From the NCBI GenBank assembly GCA_005408345.1, contig SEMN01000535.1, forward strand, positions 295,791 to 359,790: a stretch of DNA of 64,000 nucleotides. The letters are read 5' to 3'. This document shows, one piece after another, positions 10,403 through 22,800 of the stretch (positions are counted from its first letter, which is position 1; the number at the start of each line of letters is the position of its first letter). The stretch comes from Macquaria australasica. Lineage: Eukaryota; Chordata; Actinopteri; Centrarchiformes; Percichthyidae. The position numbers and the translations under genes were made by a program. Under the pieces are notes generated by a model. That model had not been told where the DNA came from and did no database searches. It saw nothing but the letters and a program-made list of their open reading frames with translations.

Positions 10403-13400
10403 CTGTTCTCTCTAGTCTCTTTACTTGTGTTGGTTCAATCACTTCCACCTGCAGAGATCATTATTTCTTTTAATTTCACCATGTTTTCCTTTTTAGCAAG
10501 CATTTCGATTCAGGTATTCTGTATTCTGCTTATTTTAGCCAAATTATATATATATTCCAAAAAAGGAATATTAAGCACCCCCACCCCCCATCCCACCTAC
10601 CTCTTGTGTCTACTAATGGCAGCCCCTGGGACAGCTTTGGCTACATTTAACATAGAATATAAATCTACTGAGCTATAGGGTCCCTCATTTAACAAGATGC
10701 TGCTTTACGGTGCTCTGCAAAACTCAACTTTCTTTTATGGATCATATTAAGAATATGTCATTGTCGGTTTATTTGACTGATCATTGCATTTATACTTTAG
10801 AGGTCTGAGCTCCCCTGTTTTGGTTTGGGGGATTAATTCATCATCTGTAATTTGACAATGATATGACTCTCTAAAGCCAGACTATGCATGTAACAGTAAA
10901 ACAGCAGAATCCTCTTAATTGGAAAAATTGTTTATATACTTTATTTATGTGTATGTGCGCTGACATGTTTGTGTTGGTATCTATGCAGCATAGACCCTTT
11001 GAGTAGCCCATGAGTTGTCCACATATGACTCCACATGCTTTTGGGTAAATTGGTACCAAATTTAATCAGAACCAATGACCTCGGGCCCCCGACCCAACGC
11101 CCCGATTTCTGCTTCATTGGTGCCTTTATGGCCTCAAACTCAGGTACATATATTTATGATGGCAGTAAAGTGAGCTGCTGTAGTTAATCTCCTAATGACG
11201 TCTCCTTTCCTCTGCCACCAGTGAGTCTGGGTTCGGGCCACAGGGACCGATAGCTGGAGACGGGATGGGGGGAACAGGACCTTGTTTTTGGGATGCAAAT
11301 TCTGCAGAGCAGGGCTTAAACTAAACTGGGTTTGTGGCCGAGAGGGTGATATGAGACAGGGCCTTGCTTTTTCTGTGTAGTGTGAAGTGCAAAATGACAT
11401 GTATGTGACATGGCATATTCCAGAGGCGTGAGATCCATTGCAAGTGAGAGTGCCAGGGGGGAAATTTCACTAATGGGAAACAAATGGGCCCCACTTCTCA
11501 GCTCTTGTCACTTTCTATCTGTGAGGCAGCTTGTTGCTTTCTCTTTCTCTTTTTTTTAGGGCACTCATTTGCAAAGATGCTTTGCATACACCTTTTTTAA
11601 ACTGCTAAAAATGTAAATAATATTCACTTGTCAAACCATGCAGTCTACTTTTGCATACATGCATGTGTACAGGTGTGAGTGTACAGCCATGTCATTTATG
11701 TGTGTGTGAGGGGAATGTTTTTGTTGCCTGCTACTGTATGTAACTTTGCTTAAAGATACAGTATGATCTGCCAGTGACACTGGTGCACACCAAGCAGAAC
11801 AGTTACCGCCCTTTTCCTCTTTCTGTCTCCACTGTCCATCTTCCCTCCTCCTTCCTCTCTCCTCTCCTGGTTGCAGTTGTATTTGTGCGCCTTGGGAAGA
11901 TTACAAAGAGGTGCTTTGTGAGGGGATGCAGCTGCTGAAATTCGACTAGATCCAGCTGAAGAGAGAAGGGAGCAGGTGGGTCAACAACGCCACCCTGCCG
12001 TTCCCAGAATATCAGGCTGCAGAGCTGTGCCTCCCTCCCCCACCCACACACACACACACACATGCACACACATCCTCAGAGCACCCCTACCCCACCCCAG
12101 CACACACACAAACAAACATTATACCATGTCAAAATACAAACACAGTAACACCCACAAAACAGCAATACAGCAATATGCACATGTCAAAGGACTGCCTCAG
12201 TGGAAATACTGCCCACTCAAACAAGTGTGCATCACTGGAATCATTCATACGGTGGGAGAATGTTGGCAGAAAGTTAGAAAAGCAACACAAATAATTACAA
12301 CAACACACAAACATAGCCCTAAGTGCTGTCTCACCAAGGCCTTATGCTGATACAAGTTGTGGCTTTGCAGCCTTATTTTTCTGATTTTATTAACAGCAGT
12401 TATAACAAGAGCAGTCAAAGTGGCAGAAAGCAAAGGAAGATCCTGTCGGCTTTGTGAAGTTAAGATGTTAACAGGTCAGGGTGCTGCCAAAATGTTGGAT
12501 TTCTGCATTGCAATGGGGACATTGGTAAGATGACCCTCATCCGGCTTTGTGCAGCTCAAAAAGGAGGTGGTAGGAGATGGAGAGAGGAAAGGAATGAAAG
12601 AGAGGAGAGGAAGTCCTGCAGGCGAGTGTTCTTGTTCTCGTTGAGGCGGATAAGATGTCACACCATCCTCTCTGCTGGGGACACGATGCTCGACCAATGG
12701 GACGTAAAATGCACAGATACAGATTTGCTTTGTTATGGGTTTTTTTTTATCCATAAAAACTTGCACACAGTGTTAAACTGTACACACACTGAAGTAGTAT
12801 TGAAGTTAAAAAATGGAAAATGATGGTCCCACTTTGCTTTATTGTCTCCATCTTCACCCTTAATCAGCTCCAGCTCCAGACAAGCTGCTTTTTTTTTTTC
12901 TTTTAGCACATGAATTCTCTGTGGAAACACCAACCAAAATATGGATGCATTTTTGTATTAATTTTGCATATGTTTTCTCTCTGCCGTCATGTTCCATAAA
13001 CAAGCTTTTTGATAATCTTAAAAGCAATATGCTAATGGGATGCGAAGGAGTTGGACAGTACGGAAAGCTGTGGGCTCTGTGAACTATACTTCGGCTTCAT
13101 AAAATATGTTTCTTTTCCTGAAGTCTCTCTGTATCCTTAATGAGAGTTTTGACGCACGTCGCTCCCTCCCCCACACCTCAGTGTATGCAACCCCCTTCAT
13201 GGCAGCAATAATTCAGCCCCATTGATAATAAGTCCCTCTGTCCTACCCTGAAAATGCTTGAATGTCATTTCATACACACTATGCCTCACAGGGCTGTACC
13301 CTGAAAGAGCCCACTGTCCCACACACTTAGTATTCCTGCCTTGAGATACTCGCAGACATCCCTATCACTAGTTAAGTCCTGCAAGCAAGCACACTGACCA

Positions 13401-13534
13401 ACAATCACTGAGTCGTACAGTATTTTTCTCTTCTTCTCTGGCAAGAACCAGCAACCTCCATCAGTGTTTTAACAGGAACATTCTCTCATGATTCCTCTGA
13501 TATTTCTGCTTTTATGTGGGACTTACTAACTATA
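10401..13534. other. Intergenic, no gene seen
   Basis: About 3.1 kb with no supportable gene. It contains a short CA tract (about 12047-12062), pyrimidine-rich stretches near 11815-11870 and a TAAT/ATGCTAAT-bearing block near 12960-13060 that could be a non-coding element. Confidence 0.5.
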
Positions 13535-13539
13535 TGTGT

Positions 13540-13578
<39 letters not shown>
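13535..13578. repeat. Interrupted TG microsatellite
   Basis: A TG run of about 44 bp broken once by TC near its start, followed shortly by a CT-rich stretch (13591-13603). Confidence 0.92.
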
Positions 13579-13582
<4 letters not shown>

Positions 13583-13719
13583 GTTTTCTTTCTCTCTCTC
13601 TCGCTCTGAAGGCATCTCAGCTTCAAAGTTCATCACTATCTGGACTCTGTTTCCCGTTGATAGCATAGCATGGGTTCATTTTCCCTGTACACATTTTCCA
13701 TCTAGCTGATTCTCTTAAG

Positions 13720-13722
<3 letters not shown>

Positions 13723-13796
<74 letters not shown>
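13723..13796. repeat. (AT)37 microsatellite
   Basis: An uninterrupted AT run of 74 bp. A self-complementary tract like this can extrude a cruciform, is prone to breakage and slippage, and is often mis-sized in assemblies. Confidence 0.97.
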
Positions 13797-13800
<4 letters not shown>

Positions 13801-14956
13801 ATATGTGACCAGAATCATCCATTTCTTCCATCATTTCTGAATGACTTCAATTCTTTTCATGGGTCAGTAGTCTTCCACCATTCATGTGGCTATAGCTTTA
13901 TTGAGACACCGAGTTCAGTGATGTGATATCAGTTCCATCACGGCGCTGTCACTCGCACCCCGCGGGGCTTCTCTCAGACGAACTCGCTGCCTCTTGCACC
14001 AGAGGGGAAAACACTGCTCCCACTCTTCATGCGGTGCTCCAGGTTATTGTTCATTTTCTTTTCCTGGTTCATCTGATATAGTAGAAATAACACGTTCTGG
14101 ATTCCCCGCTCACTCAGATTACAGCTTGTGTGGAAGTGTGAGAGAGATCATCATTAGAAGGTGGATCTCAGAAAATGCAGACTTCCAGCCATCTGGAGCT
14201 CCGTCCCTCCACATGTTTTAGAGTGTGGGAAGCAGCAAGAACGTGTCACTGGTCTATATCAAATCACTAAATATTTCATCAACTCTGTGCTCACTGGTGG
14301 GTGGAAGTTATTGTTTGAGTGGTTTTTCTTTTTTTTTCTTGTGGCCAATTGCTCTCCCATCACTGTCATTTACATTCATTTACATCAATACATTTGTCTT
14401 GTTAAATTTGTCTAAGCCCTGCAATCTGCCTCCAACCCACGTTTCTGAAGTTTGACAAAATGAAGCCATATGTTGTTGATATGGCACTCATCCGATGCTT
14501 TCAGCTTAGCGCTTTGTCATCTTAACCAACTCTGGGCAACTGCTGAAGATGCGCCACATCTCACCTCTCCTCCATATCTTCACTGTGAGAGTAATGGTCT
14601 CCACATTGCCTAGTGAAGTGTCATGCCTGATTGCCGCCATTCTCACATCTGCTTCCTGGAACAGCGGTGGGGAAGTCTCCAAAGAGCTCCCAGCGGAGTG
14701 CGGGGCATGTGTGCTCACATATGAGGCGAGAGTTTGAGACGGGGGCTTGCCGGCGTGGTTTATTTTCAAAGGGTAGTGCTGAGGATGTGTTGAGAGGTTG
14801 AGGAGTTGAGAGAGCTCTCTACGCTCTGGTTTGGGTTTCACCTCCCTGGGACACAGCTGGGGGGTTGGGGTTAGGAGCCGGGGGAGGGGGTCCGCTAGGA
14901 TTTTGTGTTTAGACAACAGCGCAAACAAGGCAGAATTTTATTTTCTGTTTATTTGC
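13797..14956. other. Intergenic with one G-quadruplex motif
   Basis: No gene seen. The frame of 140 codons at 14506-14928 (minus strand) has no recognisable domain and overlaps a guanine-run motif at 14859-14890. A chance open frame is the simplest reading. Confidence 0.5.
14859..14890 (+). other. Potential G-quadruplex
   Basis: Four guanine runs (6, 4, 5 and 5 G) are separated by loops of 2, 9 and 1 bases. This satisfies the usual intramolecular G4 rule with at least four tetrads available. The motif is seen in the sequence; folding in the cell is inferred. Confidence 0.5.

Positions 14957-15016
<60 letters not shown>
14957..15016. repeat. Compound (GT)n(GA)n microsatellite
   Basis: A GT run of about 22 bp passes directly into a GA run of about 38 bp. 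The abrupt switch is the usual result of a point change in one dinucleotide array followed by expansion. Confidence 0.95.
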
Positions 15017-15018
<2 letters not shown>

Positions 15019-18000
15019 TACAGAAAGTGTACAACCTCTCACATAATGTTATGTTCCTATCATATTTACAGGAAATGCTGACCTAATTCTTGTTCATCTT
15101 TTTAGTTGTACACTTAAGTGTCATGTGAGGAAAAAAAAACATGCAAACAACCAAACTGAATTCCAGCACAACAGGGAAGTGACAGTGCCAGCTAACTGTC
15201 ATATCTGCACCATTCATTTCCCTATTTTTAACATGTGTAGCGATAGGCATCGCTCCAAGTGAGCCACTTTGCATTGAAAAAAGGCCTGGGTCACATGAAA
15301 AATGCACAGAGCTGAATAGAATTTATTTGGTTATTCAAAGCTACCACTCTCTCTTTTCTGGCCTACATCATACAGCATGTTTTCCAGCTGCCACGGCAAA
15401 CTGGGAAGTTTTGAATGCAAAATAAGATGCAAAAGTGGACATTTGCATCTACAGGACAGTTTCAACTGAGGCAGCAGAGGCACCAAAGCTCACTTGGACA
15501 CTTTTTAACATGGAGCATTTGGGCATTTAAAGTGCTTTGTGTCTAACTAACTGCTCAGAGCAATTCTGAGCAACTGAGGCATGTCCCAACTTTAAACTGT
15601 AAGCACACTGTGTTTCATGCAGATACACTGAGGCAAGCTGTAAGTGGAAGAGGAACATGTATGTAAAACAGACCTGTGATCAATTCAAGCAAATCTACCA
15701 TAGTTAATGTCTTCTCTATAGAAATGTCCTGTTTAAAGTCCTTGTTAGCATAATTACTTTTAGAAATAAAGCGATGATAGCAAGCAGAGCAACTTGTTGA
15801 CTATAATGTCTGATTAAAAAAAATCTTTAAATATATTTTAATTTAAATTTGAGGTGCGTGTTATTGACTGGTGGTCATGCAGAACATGAAAATATGGTAA
15901 CCAGATATTGGACTTACATGATGCAAATTTTTATTGAAATTGCCCTGTCATTGCTTGTCCAACTGAATCTCCTCTCCGTACATAATGCTATCCATCTGAA
16001 AGTGTGCTGCCTGCACACTAAACACCAGAGTTGGATGGTATCTCTACTTTCTGTTTTGCACATTCTTGTTGTAATCATCTGACTGGCGCTCAGAACTATC
16101 ATCCCTTCTGGTTACAGTCACTATCGTTCTTTTTCCTCACTTTAATTTCTTAACCATAAAACTCCTATTTTACACCCACCACTCCAGTAAGCACTGTCAC
16201 ACTATACTCTACATCTAGCATGCAAATAGGAAAGCAGACAGACGGCATGTCTGGATTTTTTTTCTTCATTTTTTTTTTTTAACGATTCTTATGGCTTCTC
16301 TGCATTTGCTGCATTGTGTTGCCTGCCAAACACTGAAGCTGCCACAGTGCTGCTGCTGCTGCCGCCGGTGTTTTTTCAATCAGACCGGTGTGGACCTGGG
16401 AAGCAGAGCATGTGCCACAGTGGAATTTAGGTGCCAAGAATATAATTTTCCTTAAGTGCTTACAACTGTAAAAACCAAAGTTGATTCCCTGAGACTGAAA
16501 GTAATTACAGGCCATTTAAATTGGAGAAAAAGGCGAAGAAGCAAGCTCTTTAGTTTTCGCAGAGCTCAAGAAACATAATGTGGTCTGCCTAATATCTGCT
16601 TTATTTGAATGCTTTAACGTTCAAGTTGGTCATTTATACTGGCAGTGTGTGATTCCTCTGGAGGAAATGCCACTGGCTGTGGTTAACCCAAAAACTAAAA
16701 ATTGTGGAAGAGATATTGGGCCTTCATATCAATACTAATATACAAAAGCATTATCTGGAATGAAATGGACAGTAATATCTAGTCTCTAACATCTGCGTAT
16801 TGCCTAATCCTTCCACCTACATTACTGGCTACATGTGATTGACTGTCTATCTATCAGCTCATCTGAATAAGCGCCTAGCTGCTGTTTTGTCTTCACAGAG
16901 AGAGATTAACTTGGCCGAGGGATGCACCAAGTGCATCCTGTATCTGTTGTGGCGAGGCAGGGGGGCTTCACTTGGCTTGTGAGAGCGTGACGGTGCACCT
17001 GTCGGAGAGGAAGGCCTGGCTAATCACTGTAAGCTGGCCTCAGAGTGAACATGTGTGCCGGGGAGACCCTCAGGCCAGGAGGGGTGGAGGGGAAGGGGCA
17101 CGCCTGACCCAAATTGCTTCAATAAAAAAAAAGGAGGATGTGGATGGAGAATTCCCCAGATCATTCCCCCACCTTCCCACTGCTCTCACCGCTCCCTGGG
17201 CCTTCCCCTTTCCCTCACACTCCTCTCATCTTCGGACATCAGAGCATTTTCTCTGTTTTCATTGTTAAATCATCCGGCTATTGACATAGTGATTGCATCC
17301 TTGCTCATAGTTGCTGACTCATTTCTTCTGTGAAACCCGCCTTCCTGGGAATATCTGGCCTGCCATTGGCTCCCTCAGGTATGATAACGTAGAAACTATT
17401 TCTCCTCTCTCTCTCTCTCTATGTTGAGTCATTCTCTGGGAAAAGCAAATCAGCACTCCGCCGAGATTCCAGAGAATACACTCTCCGGTTCTGTTGACGA
17501 AGGGTGAGGTTCTTCTTCTTCTTCTCCTCACCTCTCGAGGCAGGACCACACAGCGTGTGAAAATCTGGCCCGCAGACACACCTCGGTTTCCATGTGCAAT
17601 AAAACACACATACGTGTTTTCCCACAACAAATGACTTCACACCACAGTTGAGAGATGCACAATCATCCTCACTCTGCTGTAGGAATAACTCATGCTTAGC
17701 TGTGTTTGTGCATAACTCTGGAAATGGGTAATAATTGAATATGGTCAGCAGTGGTGCAGTCTAAACAACTGAAGGCAAACAGATTTTGTCTGGAGTTCAG
17801 CAGCATTAGTATGTTGTTCGCTCAGTCTGCCAAGTTGGAGGAAAGTTTTCAATTAACGTCAGATGTGGATTTCGAAAGTGTACCTGAGTTTTGCTTCTCC
17901 TCGTGAATTGTACATCTTTTTTGATTTATTGTCAATTCCTGGAAGACTCCAAATTTATATTGCATCGAGTTTTGGCCGGTCAGGCTCAAATTTGATTTAG

Positions 18001-18835
18001 TAAGCTCCCTTTGTGTTTGCGTGTGTCTGGCATGACTAATTGTATTTGGCCGGCACATCCAAATACTTCATGTTTGTCAGTAATCATTTGAATTGACCAC
18101 TATGACATTCCTCGAGAATCGTTCATTTCCGTCAGAGGGCTCTTGATGCCAAAGCAGCCTAATTTGTGCTACATGGCGAATAAATAATCTTGTATTACAG
18201 ACTAAAAGTATATGATAAAAATAATAGATCTTCAGTATTTCAACACAGATTGAGAAGTCAACTTTCTAAGAAGGTTGCAGAAAGCACCGGGCCATCTCTG
18301 ATGTTTTTATGCTTTATAAATAAAATCACAGCTCAAATTAAGTCCCCATGACAATCTGAGAGTGATCAGTGTCTTAGCTACACTTTCCCTTCAGATCTCC
18401 TTTCTCTTGCACCATGCAGGCTTCAAGTGTAATGGAGCTGGTACAATGATAAATGGTGATAATCAGCATACAATATGTCATTAAATAATGTTTTATAACA
18501 TGTATTAGATACCATAAATATTGAACTATTTAGTGACTGTATTATTATACAGGAATGGTCGCTTCAGAGGAGCAGTGTTTCATATTTGCCAGCCAAATGG
18601 GCTTTTGTTTATGATGCTCACAAGTTAACACCTTCCTCAAAATATGAAAAATGGGACCTTCTGTGGAGACTAATCCATTACAAAAAGCCATCAAGTGGAG
18701 TTTCGGGTCCCAAGTGTAAAGTCGGTAACCAATCTTTTCAACAGATCCCTCCGAAACATTGGAAGCCGGACTGGGCATTAAACATGCAGAGAAGTGCTTG
18801 CTGTCTACAGCTTGTCAATGTGCTTCCACTTATAT
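15017..18835. other. Intergenic, no gene seen
   Basis: About 3.8 kb without a supportable gene. It contains a perfect 8-bp inverted repeat with a 3-bp loop (16920-16938), short CT and TTC runs (17404-17420, 17512-17527) and two low-repeat blocks (16430-16530, 17870-18100) that resemble conserved non-coding elements. Confidence 0.5.
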
Positions 18836-18930
18836 CCACCACCACCACCACCTCCTCCTCCTCCTCCTCCTCCTCCTCCTCCTTCTTCTTTCTCTCTTGT
18901 CTTTCTCTCCTCTCCCTCTATCTCTTCTCA
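18836..18930. repeat. Triplet repeat (CCA)n-(CTC)n-(TTC)n with pyrimidine tract
   Basis: CCA/ACC triplets pass into about ten CTC/TCC triplets and then TTC triplets, followed by a C/T-rich stretch to about 18930. The plus strand is almost purely pyrimidine from 18851 on, so triplex (H-DNA) formation is possible. The overlapping frames read as His, Leu or Ser runs and are artefacts. Confidence 0.92.
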
Positions 18931-19768
18931 CCCTGTCTCCCACCCCCCACACCAGGGAAGAGTTTGAAGTGGCGCTTCTTGGGCTTTATTTCCTAAACGG
19001 GCTGGTTTTGTTGTGTCTAGTGTCTGGGCTTTGGCAGGGCCTGGATGCTGAGCTGAAACGTAATCTAACGCTGCGCTTGCCACACCGCAAGAGGTGGTTT
19101 TGGGATCCTCTTAGTGGCTGCTGGCCACTTTATTCTGGACTCTACAGGCTCCCCACTGAGGGAATGGCTTCCCATCATGGGAACATGGTTCGTTGCCTTC
19201 CACCATTCCCCTTTGGTCTAGCTGTTCCTCAAATATAGCTTACTCTTATTTTATACTTTTTGTTTAGTTAGATAGCATACTAATATTTTTCATTCGCTGT
19301 AATAGCAGTGACAAAAAAAGAGATGGTTAGAAAATTTGAAGTGCAATGGAAATAGACTAAGCAAATTAATCATGACCTACATGAAGCATGTGACTTCTAT
19401 AGGACATCTTCAACTGAGACAGCTCGGCTGAAGAGACAAAATCAATATTCAATTCAATATTTTTGTGAAACTATGGCTATTTGGAACAAACTGAGCATCC
19501 TGACAGAGAGCAGAGGAATGCTTATACTTCAGGAGTGGATTGAGACATTTCTGTAGATGTTTTGTTACTTTTTTTTCACATCATTCAATCTGACCATATG
19601 ACAGACTTTTTACAGCCATCTTTCAAGCCTACAGAGGGTGAGGGGGTGATACTCAAAAGATAGATTTTGGGATGAAGTATCACTTTTACAGCGACTGAGA
19701 CTGACAAACAGTGCTGCTGTACCAGTTGCTGCTACTGTAGCTTTCTCTGTCTACCTGTTAGGCCTCAG

Positions 19769-19772
<4 letters not shown>
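18931..19772. other. Intergenic, no gene seen
   Basis: About 840 bp with no recognisable gene. The 159-codon frame at 18759-19238 owes its length to the preceding triplet repeat and shows no domain. Confidence 0.5.

Positions 19773-19816
<44 letters not shown>
19773..19816. repeat. (CA)22 microsatellite
   Basis: A pure CA run of about 44 bp. Confidence 0.95.
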
Positions 19817-19819
<3 letters not shown>

Positions 19820-22800
19820 CCGTGGGTCCCCTGGCCTGGCTGGGCTGTGGGTAGCTTGTAACCCAAGTGTTTTATTAGCAACTGGTCCAACACAGCTAAT
19901 TGCTTCCTGAGGGAGCCTCCTCCCTTCAGTCCGTGACTGATTAACGGCCCACATTATGTGTCTCGACAACTTTGACAATCTTTTTTCTTTTTTTTTTTCC
20001 TTTTTGGTCACAAAACTTTTTATTACACAGCACTGCCACAAATCTCCAGTGTAAATCTCTTCTAAAACCAGTTTTTCATTGTGAAGCAGTTAAAGCATTC
20101 TGAACCTTTTTTTTTCTTCTTTTTTTTTCAGGTAATTAATGTTTATTAATAAGATTTAATGATTTTTCTTAATAATGTGTTTTTATTGCTCACTTACTGG
20201 TTTGGTTTGCTACGTTATTGTCTCAGTCATCTGTTTTAGCTTTGCAGCATGTATAACATATATATGATATTTTCAAAATAATAAAATAAAATGAGTTTTT
20301 CCACAGTAGAGATGATGAATCTCTCATTCACTTTGTCAACTTGTTTTCTGTCATTTTTGTTATTAATAGTCTATCCTTATTACATATTAATCAAGTTTCA
20401 ACTAATGATGATGTATTACTGCATCACACTGCATCAAATCCATAGAAAATGTGTCTCGTGTGAAAATGACAATTTCTTTGCAACGTTTTGTAAATTTTAT
20501 TATAAACTAAGATCCGATTTTAATATTCTATATCATGGCATTGCTTTGTTTGGGGAGTTTTCATATAGCCCATAAATATTAGTGCGCCATGTATGTTTCT
20601 TGTTTAACAAACACATCTGGGTCATTCAGATTCAATAGAAGTTGGTTTCTGGTCGTAATCAGATTTGTCGCTTATTTCCCTCACAGGCCTTTTTATCTTG
20701 CTTTTCTGAATTTAATTATTTTCAAACTTTAAAACCGCTTGTTCAAACCTATTAGTTTCAGCAGATTTTATGTTGTCTTCTCCCTCTTCATGTGTGTATT
20801 CATGCCTGGGTTGACTCCTGTCACACAGGCAACACACATGATGTAAGCATATAATAACGGACCAAAACCAGGCATCATCTGGTTTTTGACCTGTTAACTC
20901 CCAAACGGAAAATGCTGAATATATGATCAGTGGACGTCTGAGTGGGTGGACATCAGCTCTGCGGCTGCTGAGAATTTCCCTTCATTTATTTACTTTCTTT
21001 TTTGGTGCAGATATTTATGTAAAATGCAGCTTTCATCCTCTCTAAAACTTTGTTCTTGAGGATCTTAATTACAAATGCTGAATCTCTGATCATGAAAAGC
21101 AGTCACTAGTTTCCGGGCTCTTCTTGTTGCATGCTCTTGTCTCATACGTGTCTTTGATGATGCCATTGGGAGCTATGAGCAGATGGGTTTCAAAAGGCTG
21201 CTTTCCCCAAACAGGATATAGATGATGTGTAGGCCTGGTGCTCTCTGGAGCAGGGATCAAATGGTGTTCTTCCACCCCCCACTGCTCCCTCCATCTCTGC
21301 AGGGTGGGGTCCGGACGGACAGCCTGAGGAAGAGGAGGTCTTCCTCAAGAGTGTTTCAAGGTCACATTGTCACACGTGCTACATCCTCATCACTTCCTGT
21401 GAATCATCTGGATATCATTATATCTCTGATAATTAAGTAGAATCCACATTTTCTCTATCTTGATGTTGTTTTAAAGCAGAATCCTGGCCTTAGTATTTAA
21501 ATCAATCTTTCTCCATCATTCTGCACCTTATTTTGACCCCTGGATACAGCACTCTTTAATTACTGTCACAGTTGCATATATAATGGTGGATCAGGGCCCT
21601 GAAACCATGTTCAGGCAAACAGCGGTTAAAAAATGCATACTTCTGGTTTGGGCTTGGAAGAACCCCTCCTGTGCCATTTCTCAGAAGTCCTGAGCCAACG
21701 TCAAGTACGGAAATGCATTATTGACATGGATTTGTTTTGTACTGTTTCTTTTTAAAATGTTTCGTCCACAAACGTGTCAACATCGGGGACATCTGTCTCA
21801 GAGCGGACTCATCTGATGGATCTGTCCTTCACAGTGCACTCACACGTGTTTCGGCGTATGTGCAGCTGTTATTGAAAGGAAGACAATGGCACTAGAATTG
21901 GCATTATCAGGGGACGATGGCGCAGGCTGGACAACTCAATTGGCTCCGACAGGTTCCTTTGCCTAACGCGGTCGCGACCAAGTGGGCAAAGCAGCTGGAA
22001 CATGGTTGACAGGCGGGCCGTGGGGCCAGGGAGAGGAGGAGGAGTCATTTTCGCATTAGCAGAATCACATTTTGAGAAAGATGCAGCATTCCAGGACCTC
22101 CTTATTTGATTAGCTGTAATGTCATAAATGCAAGAATGTACTCTGATAAATGGCAAAAGTGGCTGATGAATTAGTTATTCCCGTCAGCAAATACCCACGC
22201 TAGCTTGCCCTCCCCATCCTCGTCCCACGGGCCACATTGCCCCCTCAATCTGCAATATGGAGCATAATTATACTAATTTCTCTCAATTGCATTAGCGAGG
22301 GCCTGGAGAAAAGAAAGGCTGTCTTTCTAAGCAGGAGCCTTGGCTATGCAGTCAGCCTCCCTGCACCTCAGAGAGCAAGTACAGGGGGAGGCAACATGAC
22401 CCCTGCTCACCCCCCCTCCTCATTTCACTGCACTCCTCTCTCCTTCTTCATTCCCTGCAGCTCTTGTCCCTCTTTTCTCATTCCATATTTTCCTCCCACA
22501 CCGATTGCTTCATGTAGATGCTGAACTGAAACTTACAGAAAACACTGAAATGCTTCCGGTGCCTGTAGAATCTGAAAATGTAGTATTTTTTCAGTTTTGG
22601 TTTTTCATCTTTTTCTTTGAGAGAGAAACATGGCTATGCATGTTCTGGCTGCTGTTTATATGGCATGAGGGACCTTTATAATATCCATTTCAACCTGTGC
22701 TGAAACAATCCTGCACTTAATCGTATAACTGCAGCATCTCAAGATAAGAGTTTGCTCTTAGATAGAGTACATACATCTCTTTAACCTGTAATCCAAACAA

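Noticed and set aside
18586..19238. Two frames of 136 and 159 codons
   Set aside because: Both cross the CCA/CTC triplet repeat, overlap in different phases and show no domain outside the repeat.
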